This document shows positions 50,626-56,799 of a DNA stretch of 58,260 nt, in pieces. Below the pieces are notes generated by a model. The model saw nothing but the letters and a program-made list of their open reading frames with translations, had not been told where the DNA came from and ran no database searches. Each line of letters opens with the position of its first letter. The stretch's first letter is position 1. The stretch comes from a virus. The stretch spans positions 1-58,260 of the IMG/VR virus record IMGVR_UViG_3300042344_000667; one strand, 5' to 3'. The position numbers and the translations under genes are program-made.

Positions 50626-50640
50626 ATGGGACCGGCAAAG

Positions 50641-50893
50641 CGTAACGCTGTTACGGATGCTGTAACGCCGAGATCCCTTGCACCGCAAGGGTTGTTACGC
50701 TTTTACGCCTTGTTACGCTTTTCCACGGAACACCCCTATAAACACCCCCCTATATATATAATGTTGCGTATAAATACCCCCCTCTTCTTCTTCTTATCTT
50801 CCTATATAGAGATATGTGTTACAACGTTACAACCCTTGCGCTGGAAGGGATCTCGGCGTTACGGTCCCCGTAACAGGGCGTAACAGCGTTACA
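50641..50893. other. Candidate replication origin: GTWAC boxes around an AT-rich core
   Basis: At least eleven GTTAC/GTAAC boxes occur here. Two 37-bp inverted arms (50662-50698 and 50826-50862, 34 of 37 positions complementary) flank an AT-rich core at about 50720-50820 with TATATATATAA. Outer elements GTAAC-GCT-GTTAC (50642) and GTAAC-AGC-GTTAC (50880) are also mirror images. Placement right after the primase-helicase gene suggests an iteron-type origin. An operator array is the alternative. Confidence 0.65.
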
Positions 50894-50987
50894 AGCCCCT
50901 TTGGGCACTGGAAATGGGCTCCCCCCCCCACAACCGGAGAAGCCGCGCGCGCAGTCCGTGGCCGGAATTCCCGCCTACGCTCAAGCC

Positions 50988-51716
50988 ATGGCCCGCTCCA
51001 TCGAATTCGACGCCGAAAAGCTGATCGGGAGCATCGACGCCTTGCGCGGTGCTCAGCTTCCATTCGCTGGTAACCGCGCCCTGCAGCAGCTCGGTTTTCA
51101 GCTCAGGCAGGACCTGCAGCGTGAGATGCGCGACAAGTTCGAGAACCCGGTGCCGTTCACGCTCTCTAGCCCGCGTTATCGGGTGGATGGGCTCGAGCTG
51201 ACGGTGTCGATTTCGAAGGACGGGGCGAAGGGGCAGGATCCGGCGCGGTATTTGTTCCCGGTGACTGCTGAGGGGGGCGGGGCTGGTGGCGGGAAGCCTG
51301 CGTACATCACACGCTTCACTAGGGCCGTGCGAGCGCTTGGTGTGGTGGATGCGAGCTACTACGCGATTCCGTTCCTGAAGGGTCGTGGCGTGCGGGTGAA
51401 CGCCTACGGGAACATGTCGCCTGGCCAGTATCAGCAGGTGCTGCAGGGGCTGAAGACGGGCATGGGCGCGGGCAGGCAGGGGTCGCAATGGCGGTACTTC
51501 TCGGTGCCGGATGGTCGAGGTGGCGGTCGCAACACGGGTCGGTTGAAGCCGGGCATCTACCGAGCGAAGTCGAACGACGTGCAGCTCCTGTTCACGTATG
51601 CGCGCAGGCAACCGACAGTGCCGGTGCTGTTTGATTTCGAGGGTGTGGTGGCTCGTCGTTCGCAGGAGCTGCTGCCGTCGCTGCTGTCGCGGGCGCTTGA
51701 CAACGCGCTGAAATAG
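50988..51716 (+). CDS. Phage structural protein (neck/minor tail type)
   Basis: A 242-residue basic protein: MARSIEFDAEKLIGSIDALR, LPFAGNRALQQLGFQLRQDL, REMRDKFENPVPFTLSSPRY and GRGVRVNAYGNMSPGQYQQV. This is the pattern of phage virion or tail-completion proteins otherwise found between capsid and tail tube genes. Its placement amid replication genes is unusual. ATG 50988 has no clear ribosome site. Confidence 0.7.
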   Translation: MARSIEFDAEKLIGSIDALRGAQLPFAGNRALQQLGFQLRQDLQREMRDKFENPVPFTLSSPRYRVDGLELTVSISKDGAKGQDPARYLFPVTAEGGGAGGGKPAYITRFTRAVRALGVVDASYYAIPFLKGRGVRVNAYGNMSPGQYQQVLQGLKTGMGAGRQGSQWRYFSVPDGRGGGRNTGRLKPGIYRAKSNDVQLLFTYARRQPTVPVLFDFEGVVARRSQELLPSLLSRALDNALK

Positions 51717-51734
51717 GTGCCATAATTCGTGGCG

Positions 51735-51748
51735 TTATCGCTTACCGG
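51735..51748 (+). promoter_or_regulatory. Heptad leader repeat before ATG 51751
   Basis: Units TTATCGC and TTACCGG are followed by TT-ATG. There is no Shine-Dalgarno sequence in the 30 bases upstream. Confidence 0.65.
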
Positions 51749-51750
51749 TT

Positions 51751-52473
51751 ATGTCGGTTGATTCGTTGAGGAAGCAGGTGCGGCAGGCAGACGCGGCTTA
51801 CAGGGCCGGCCAGGCGCTGATGACCGATGCCGAGTTCGATGCGCTGTGTGCAGAGCTGCGCGTGGTGGCACCGATGGCGCCAGAGCTGCAGCAGCCAGGC
51901 GGTGGTACGGCGCTGTTGTCGCTCGATAACGGCCTGCTCGAGGATTGGTGGCCTGGTGTGCCGGTGTTGGTGCAGCCGAAGATCGACGGCGCTGCAGTGG
52001 CGCTGCGCTACGAGCGTGGTGTGCTTGCTGCGGCGTGGACACGGAGCGGCCGCGATTGCATGGCGGTGGTGCAGGGGCTGGTGCCTGCGCGGCTGCCTGT
52101 GAGTGATGTGTTGGAGGTGCGCGGTGAGCTGTGGGGGCACGATGGCCGCCAGAGCACGCCAGCGACGGCTCTGAGGCGCATGAAGGGTGGTTCAGGTGGT
52201 TTGGGCTTCATCGCATACGGAGGCGCCTTCCAGGAGCGCACAGAGATCGATGCGATGGCGTTGATCGGCGACCTGGGTTTCGACGTGGTCGATTCACTGC
52301 TCACCACCCGCATCGATGAGGTGCAGGGGCTGCATGCGAAGTGGAAGGCAGGGAGGCTGTGGAATCGCCCGTGGGGTACCGATGGCGTGGTGGTGAAGGT
52401 GGTCTGCCGTGAGCTGCAGCGCGAAATGGGCGAGACCGGCCGCGCACCTCGGTGGGCGCTGGCCGTTAAGTGA
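51751..52473 (+). CDS. Minimal NAD-dependent DNA ligase-like adenylation domain
   Basis: A 240-residue protein matching the LigA nucleotidyltransferase domain: an N-terminal helical part (LRKQVRQADAAYRAG), LSLDNGLLEDWW, the adenylation lysine in QPKIDG (Lys77), LEVRGELW, FIAYG, TDGVVVKV and RAPRWALAVK. The oligonucleotide-binding, zinc, helix-hairpin-helix and BRCT parts of bacterial LigA (about 670 residues) are missing. It may be a compact ligase or an adenylyltransferase acting on another target. Confidence 0.8.
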   Translation: MSVDSLRKQVRQADAAYRAGQALMTDAEFDALCAELRVVAPMAPELQQPGGGTALLSLDNGLLEDWWPGVPVLVQPKIDGAAVALRYERGVLAAAWTRSGRDCMAVVQGLVPARLPVSDVLEVRGELWGHDGRQSTPATALRRMKGGSGGLGFIAYGGAFQERTEIDAMALIGDLGFDVVDSLLTTRIDEVQGLHAKWKAGRLWNRPWGTDGVVVKVVCRELQREMGETGRAPRWALAVK

Positions 52474-52503
52474 TCGCTTTGTTTAACTCTTATTTTTTTA
52501 ATC

Positions 52504-52833
52504 ATGAAACGCACAGTGATTTTTTTTGCCGCAATTCTTCAGCAGTTGGTGCCTGCGCCAGCAGATGCACGGCCAGTGACTGCAACGGTTTACGACGGTT
52601 GGTATCACGGTCGCACTGAATATTGCGGCGGCACATATCAACACTGGGGAATTTCAGCAGCGCATCCATGGCTGCCGTGTAACACGCGGGTGACGGTGCG
52701 ACACCGAGGGCGCGTGCTCGTCGTGCCGATCCGTGACAGGTGCGATTGCAATTCGATCGATCTCAGTGCTGGTGCTGCACATCGCCTTGGTGTGCCGCTG
52801 GATGGCATCGCGACAGTGCAGATCTCATATTGA
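52504..52833 (+). CDS. Secreted RlpA/expansin-like double-psi barrel protein
   Basis: A 109-residue protein with a signal peptide (MKRTVIFFAAILQQLVPAPA, cleavage near residue 22) and a DPBB domain: VTATVYDGWYHGRTEYCGG, GISAAHPWLPCNTRVTV, RVLVVPIRDRC and SIDLSAGAAHRLGV. RlpA-like domains act on peptidoglycan or bind it. In a phage this may aid lysis or alter the envelope of the infected cell. Confidence 0.8.
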   Translation: MKRTVIFFAAILQQLVPAPADARPVTATVYDGWYHGRTEYCGGTYQHWGISAAHPWLPCNTRVTVRHRGRVLVVPIRDRCDCNSIDLSAGAAHRLGVPLDGIATVQISY

Positions 52834-52868
52834 GACTCACTGCGCCGGAAGGAATCTCATCTGTCTCA
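52831..52868. promoter_or_regulatory. TGAGAC ... GTCTCA inverted pair
   Basis: TGAGAC at 52831 (overlapping the RlpA-like stop) and GTCTCA at 52863 flank the region just before ATG 52872. They match the hexamers at 50599-50625. Confidence 0.4.
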
Positions 52869-52871
52869 ACT

Positions 52872-53288
52872 ATGAAGCTCATCACCCGTCACACCCGCGC
52901 TCCACGCGCTGGCGCCTTCATTCGCTGCCCTTACTGTCAAGAGGTATCGCTTGTGCATCACTTCTGCTGGAGCGCGCTCACTTGCGCGCATTGTTCGGAG
53001 TCGGTCTCGAAGCCGAGTTGGGCTTACTGCGATCGCACCGAGGTGGATCCGCTCACGATCCTGCAGCTCGGCTCACCCGTCACTCTCCGCGATGACGACG
53101 AGTGGGCATCGTGGTTGCCTGATGGCGATCGCGTGATCTCGATGTACGGCACTGGCGGTCATGTATCGCACAGCCGCAATCGAATGGAAGGCCGCATCCA
53201 GATCTCGCGTGAGGTTGCGTTGCGGCAGGTTCAGACACATCTTGAATACGGCTGGAAGATGGACACACGCGGCAAGGGGCTGATCTGA
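52872..53288 (+). CDS. Zinc-ribbon protein (138 aa)
   Basis: After a basic N-terminus, IRCPYCQEVSLVHHFCWS and LTCAHCSESV give CPYC and CAHC zinc knuckles. The C-terminal half (DDEWASWLPDGDRVISMYG, REVALRQVQTHLEYGWKM) is unfamiliar. TGAGAC/GTCTCA repeats precede it. Function unknown, possibly nucleic-acid binding. Confidence 0.7.
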   Translation: MKLITRHTRAPRAGAFIRCPYCQEVSLVHHFCWSALTCAHCSESVSKPSWAYCDRTEVDPLTILQLGSPVTLRDDDEWASWLPDGDRVISMYGTGGHVSHSRNRMEGRIQISREVALRQVQTHLEYGWKMDTRGKGLI

Positions 53289-53554
53289 TGAGTACTGGAT
53301 CTCGTTCGCTGCGGCTTGCTGATCAGCTTGCGCGTCAGCCGTATGTATGGCCCGGTGGCTACCCGCTGCATGGTGTCACCGACGATGGTGGCGTGATCTG
53401 TCGTATCTGCGCTGTTGATGAACGTGAATCAATCGCGTTGACTGACGGGCGTGATGGATGGTGCTTGATTTCGCTTCGGGTGAACTGGGAAGACCCGGAG
53501 CTGCGATGTGATTGCTGTGGGCGGGTTGTGGAGGCAGCGTATGAAGACGATTGA
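53288..53554 (+). CDS. Small Cys-rich protein (88 aa), WPGGYP family
   Basis: LRLADQLARQPYVWPGGYPL, then TDDGGVICRICAVDE, DGWCLISLRVNWEDPELRC and CDCCGRVVEAAYEDD. CRIC and CDCC probably bind zinc. The WPGGYP...DDGGxxCxxC...NWEDPxxxCDxCG pattern occurs in several phage groups. ATG overlaps the previous stop (TGATG). Confidence 0.75.
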   Translation: MSTGSRSLRLADQLARQPYVWPGGYPLHGVTDDGGVICRICAVDERESIALTDGRDGWCLISLRVNWEDPELRCDCCGRVVEAAYEDD

Positions 53555-53954
53555 AAAGGACAGGGACCCGCTGTGTGTCGGTTTTTATTGCTTTCTTGCG
53601 CAGCCAAAAAAATTTAGGAACCCTGGAGGTTCGGTTTTTATAGGGGTATTTTTACTTTTATTTACATACACATTCCGATCCGTTTTTACCCCCTTCCGCC
53701 CAGCCGCAGCGAGAGACGCGGGATTGCGCCGCCAAAAAACACACCCCTATTATATATAGATAGTGCTGCATGGTTTGCAACAGCATGCAAGTGCGATTGC
53801 AGGAGAGGTGTAGCGAACCGCGTGGAGGGTTGGCTACATCGCAATCGCGATTGCAGGCGCCGGCATGCACGGGCGCAGAGAGTTAGCAACACAAACTCGC
53901 GGTGAGTTTGCATCGGTTACTGCTGCGCGGTTGGTATTTGCAATTTGCGCCGGC
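53555..53954. other. Noncoding region with AT-rich and TGCA-rich segments
   Basis: No convincing gene is seen. TTTATAGGGGT at 53637 is the exact complement of ACCCCTATAAA at 50732 in the putative origin, and CACCCCTAT with TATATATA follows at 53742. From 53765 to 53945 there are many TGCA-containing boxes, including a direct repeat CGATTGCAGG (53793 and about 53850). GTTAGCAAC near 53882 is inverted as GTTGCTAAC near 54247. A second origin or regulatory region is possible. Confidence 0.45.
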
Positions 53955-54214
53955 TTGGTGAAGCTCACTACCCCGTGGGGTTGGTGAAGCTCACTACCCC
54001 GTGGGGTTGGTGAAGCTCACTACCCCGTGGGGTTGGTGAAGCTCACTACCCCGTGGGGTTGGTGAAGCTCACTACCCCGTGGGGTTGGAGATGCTCACTA
54101 CCCCGTGGGGTTGGTGAAGCTCACTACCCCGTGGGGTTGGTGAAGCTCACTACCCCGTGGGGTTGGTGAAGCTCACTACCCCGTGGGGTTGGTGAAGCTC
54201 ACTACCCCGTGGGG
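53955..54214. repeat. Tandem array of ten 26-bp repeats
   Basis: Ten consecutive units, nine identical; the sixth (54085-54110) differs at two positions. Each unit contains GTGA-AGC-TCAC and ACCCC-GT-GGGGT inverted repeats. The 26-base period and stop codons in every frame exclude coding. Iterons, a binding array for a phage protein, or an RNA of stacked hairpins are possible roles. Confidence 0.9.
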
Positions 54215-54451
54215 TGAGTTAGCTACCGCTACCCGTGCGGGTTTGGGTTGCTAACTGCGCGCGGGTTGCTGATGCGATCGCGCGGCGGGGTTGCTGATGC
54301 AAACCCGAGGCCGCCCGCTGATGGGGTGACCTGTGCCGAGGGTGGCCCGGGTGGCTGTGCCGGGAGCAACCCGGCCGGGTGGGCCGGTGGCACCCTCGCT
54401 ATGGGGTGTGGGTTGCCAGGTGGGCGGGGGCGGCTATATAAAGGGTGGGCG
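54215..54451. other. GC-rich noncoding leader of the cassette
   Basis: Contains a degenerate eleventh repeat with ACCCG-TG-CGGGT at 54231, two GGTTGCTGATGC copies (54264 and 54290), a HIP1 site GCGATCGC at 54274, and TATATAA at 54434 shortly before the heptad leader. The last could be a -10-like element for the cassette. Confidence 0.4.
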
Positions 54452-54465
54452 TTATCGCTTATCTC
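54452..54465 (+). promoter_or_regulatory. Heptad leader repeat before ATG 54468
   Basis: Units TTATCGC and TTATCTC followed by TT-ATG. TATATAA lies about 12 bases upstream of the first unit. Confidence 0.65.
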
Positions 54466-54467
54466 TT

Positions 54468-55418
54468 ATGTCGACCTTGATTCCTGCCGATCAGGCCCTC
54501 GCGATCCTGCGCGCTGCGGGCGTGAACGCTGCTAAGAGCCCCGCGCGCGGGCGCTGCCGCACCCTTTGCTATCTGGTGGGCGGTCAATACGTGAACCTCG
54601 GCCGACTGCGGGAGCTCGCCCGGGAGGCTCAGGCCGCCCAGGCTGAGCCCGCCCGGGTGGTGGCTGAGCCTGAGGCTGAGGCTGTCGCCCACCTGTGCCG
54701 CAAGTTCCCCATCAGCACCCCCGCCACCTGGATCCCTGCTGTCGCCCGCCTGCAGGCCCGGGGTGCGGCTGTGACCGTGGGCGCAATCCTGCGGGAGACT
54801 GAGCGCCCTGCCCCTGTGCTGCCGGGTGAGGCCCGCCCCGGTGCTGCCCCTGAGCCCCTCGCCCAGGTGGAAGTCGACCCTTACAAGCGGGGTGAGTGGC
54901 AGCGCACAGGTATTGGCCCCGATCCTGTGGCCGTTGCTGAGCGCAGGGCGGCCAGGTGGGCTGAGCGCAACCCAGAGCACTCTTATCGAGTTGTGGTTGT
55001 GGCCCCACGTCCGGTGCTGCCGGGTGAGACTGAGCCCCCGGCCCCTGTTGCGCAGGATGGCCCGGCCCCTGATCTGCCGAACCTGGCCACCCCCGCGCCC
55101 ACGGGTGACGGCTGGGCGGGGCAGCCGTGGGACCCCGGCACCCCTGAGGCCCGCGCGCGGGTGGCGCAGCAGGGTGAGCGGGTGGCAACCCTGTGGCCCA
55201 TCGCCCAGGCTGTTAAGGGTGCGGGGTTTGATCTGCCGCCCGTGTGGTGGGCTGATGGCCCGATCCTGGCTGGTGAGCGAACCTATGGGGAGGCCCTGGC
55301 TGCGCTGCCCCTGGGCGCAATTGCGGCAGCCGCTGCCGCCCTGGCTGCGCTGCCGCCCGTTACGGCTGCGCAGGATCGGGCGCTCAGGCTGTGTCGGGGT
55401 GACCTGGCCGCAGTGTGA
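54468..55418 (+). CDS. Unknown Ala/Pro-rich protein (316 aa)
   Basis: N-terminal segment MSTLIPADQALAILRAAGVN followed by RCRTLCYLVGGQYVNLGRL looks like a folded DNA- or protein-binding unit (AxxILRAAGV...). A long Ala/Pro/Glu-rich middle contains repeated PVLPGE segments near residues 115 and 185. The C-terminus (TYGEALAALPLGAIAAAAAA) is Ala-rich. Very high GC and codon bias to GCC/CTG/GGC. No family recognised. Confidence 0.65.
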   Translation: MSTLIPADQALAILRAAGVNAAKSPARGRCRTLCYLVGGQYVNLGRLRELAREAQAAQAEPARVVAEPEAEAVAHLCRKFPISTPATWIPAVARLQARGAAVTVGAILRETERPAPVLPGEARPGAAPEPLAQVEVDPYKRGEWQRTGIGPDPVAVAERRAARWAERNPEHSYRVVVVAPRPVLPGETEPPAPVAQDGPAPDLPNLATPAPTGDGWAGQPWDPGTPEARARVAQQGERVATLWPIAQAVKGAGFDLPPVWWADGPILAGERTYGEALAALPLGAIAAAAAALAALPPVTAAQDRALRLCRGDLAAV

Positions 55419-55499
55419 CAATTGCGCAGCCTTGCCACCCGGTAGGGGCTGCGCTGCTCACCTGGCCCCATAGTGGGTCTGCGCCCGCAGGGCGCCCCT

Positions 55500-55520
55500 T
55501 TATCTCTTACCTGTTGCCTC
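55500..55520 (+). promoter_or_regulatory. Heptad leader repeat before ATG 55523
   Basis: Three units, TTATCTC, TTACCTG and TTGCCTC, followed by TG-ATG. Confidence 0.65.
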
Positions 55521-55522
55521 TG

Positions 55523-55690
55523 ATGTTGAACCGTTCCGCCGCTGCCGCCCTCGCTGCAGGCCTTGCTTTCGGATCCTGTGCCCTGGCTGTTTGCCTGACT
55601 GCGGGGATTAATCAGGCCCTGGCCCTGGCCGCATGCCGGGAGGATGCCGCCTTGGCCCGTATCTCTGCTGATCACTGCGCCCTGCGCTGA
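55523..55690 (+). CDS. Small membrane or exported protein (55 aa)
   Basis: MLNRSAAAALAAGLAFGSCA then LAVCLTAGINQALALAACRE: one long hydrophobic Ala-rich segment, possibly an uncleaved signal anchor, and a short polar tail. No lipobox is certain, although GSCA resembles one. Heptad-led; function unknown. Confidence 0.55.
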   Translation: MLNRSAAAALAAGLAFGSCALAVCLTAGINQALALAACREDAALARISADHCALR

Positions 55691-55704
55691 TTCTCCCGCC
55701 TCTC

Positions 55705-55725
55705 TTATCTCTTACTTGTTAACTG
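55705..55725 (+). promoter_or_regulatory. Heptad leader repeat before ATG 55728
   Basis: Three units, TTATCTC, TTACTTG and TTAACTG, followed by CC-ATG. They begin 14 bases after the previous stop. Confidence 0.7.
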
Positions 55726-55727
55726 CC

Positions 55728-56465
55728 ATGCAAACCCTTTCTCACCCTTACGATCCCGCCGCCCTAACTGCCCTCGGATGCGACAGGGTGGCCACTGATG
55801 TTGCCCACGGCCCCGTGGTGAGCTCCCGCGCGGCTGTCGTTGTCCGCTACGGCTGCGATTCTCAGGGCCGGGGCCAGTGGGTCGCGACCCTTAAGCGCAG
55901 TTCTCGCGACAGGGCCGCCCGGCTGGCCGTACCTGCCGCCGATGGCCCGGATGCGGCAGCCGCTGCCCTTCTAAAACGGCAGGGCCTGCCATGGCGCGCC
56001 CTGCCCGCTGTGGGCTCACTTGACGGGGGCGAGTCCTATGCGTACGTAACGGCCCTCACCCCCAGCGAGGGCGAGGCCCTGGCCCATGGCGCCCAGGCGA
56101 TACAGGCCCTGGCCGCATGCCGGGAGTTGGTGGCGGCCTGTGCTGCCGGGGCTGATGCTGAGGCCCTGGCCCTGCCGCTGATGCTGGCCAGGATGGCCAC
56201 CGGGCAGGAGAGGGGCGCGCGCCCAGTGGTTGCTGGGTTCGCCCTGATGCGTTACGGGGTTGAGGTTAGGGGCATCCTGGGCGAGGCCCTTTTCACCCTG
56301 CCCGATACCTACAGCCCCGCCCACGTCTTGGCCTGCGCTGAGGTTGCCGGCTGGCTTTTGACCGCTGAGATGCGGGCGGTAGCCGCCCGGCATCGTGAGG
56401 TTTGCGCATCTGAGCCTCACCCGGACGGGGTGGCGATCGCGCGGGCTGCCCGGGGGGTGGCCTGA
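55728..56465 (+). CDS. Unknown protein (245 aa) of the GC-rich cassette
   Basis: MQTLSHPYDPAALTALGCDR, VVSSRAAVVVRYGCDSQGRG, then DGGESYAYVTALTPSEGEAL and an Ala-rich helical C-terminus. The first 130 residues look like a compact alpha/beta fold; I do not recognise it. It starts MQT, as does the last gene of the cassette. The stop overlaps the next start. Confidence 0.6.
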   Translation: MQTLSHPYDPAALTALGCDRVATDVAHGPVVSSRAAVVVRYGCDSQGRGQWVATLKRSSRDRAARLAVPAADGPDAAAAALLKRQGLPWRALPAVGSLDGGESYAYVTALTPSEGEALAHGAQAIQALAACRELVAACAAGADAEALALPLMLARMATGQERGARPVVAGFALMRYGVEVRGILGEALFTLPDTYSPAHVLACAEVAGWLLTAEMRAVAARHREVCASEPHPDGVAIARAARGVA

Positions 56466-56716
56466 TGGCACGCCAGCACAGGATCCAGCCCGGCGATCGG
56501 GTGCGTTACAGCTCCACCTTCTGTCAGCAGATGGGGGCGGTTACCGGCTGGCTCCCACAGGCCCGGGGTGTGGTGGTGGCCCTGTGGGGTGGCGGCCAGG
56601 ATCTGGCCCGTATCCGTTGGGATCACCACCCGGATGGCCCGGGCACCCTGGGCGGCGCCCACGTGGAGAACCTCCAGCGCCAAACCCCTGACGGCAGGTG
56701 GGCGCCCCGCCGCTGA
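56465..56716 (+). CDS. SH3/KOW-like small protein (83 aa)
   Basis: IQPGDRVRYSSTFCQQMGAV then TGWLPQARGVVVALWGGGQD and LARIRWDHHPDGP, ending with HVENLQRQ. This beta-rich pattern (GDRVRxSxxFxxxxGxxTGxxPxxRGxVxxL) is common in small phage proteins. Translationally coupled (TGATGG) to the gene upstream. Function unknown. Confidence 0.75.
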   Translation: MARQHRIQPGDRVRYSSTFCQQMGAVTGWLPQARGVVVALWGGGQDLARIRWDHHPDGPGTLGGAHVENLQRQTPDGRWAPRR

Positions 56717-56776
56717 TGGCCACCCGGTGCCCTGCCCCTGCCCGGGGTGGGCACCCTGTGGCCCTCGCCCGGCCTC

Positions 56777-56797
56777 TTACCTATTACCTGTTACCTC
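56777..56797 (+). promoter_or_regulatory. Heptad leader repeat before ATG 56800
   Basis: Three nearly identical units, TTACCTA, TTACCTG and TTACCTC, followed by AA-ATG. This is the cleanest array in the window. Confidence 0.75.
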
Positions 56798-56799
56798 AA

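Noticed and set aside
53541-53759. Open frame MKTIEKDRDPLC... running into the AT-rich noncoding region
   Set aside because: Begins inside the end of the previous gene, has no ribosome site, and its later part is T-rich intergenic sequence with repeat elements; composition does not look coding.
53955-54214. Possible CRISPR array
   Set aside because: The 26-bp units abut with no unique spacers between them, so this is a simple tandem array, and no cas genes are present.
54434-54440. TATATAA as a definite promoter for the GC-rich cassette
   Set aside because: No -35 hexamer at a proper distance; kept only as a possible element in the noncoding leader.
54459-55421. Long minus-strand frame opposite the 54468 gene
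   Set aside because: Very high GC makes long spurious frames common here; the plus frame has the heptad leader and plausible domain-like start.
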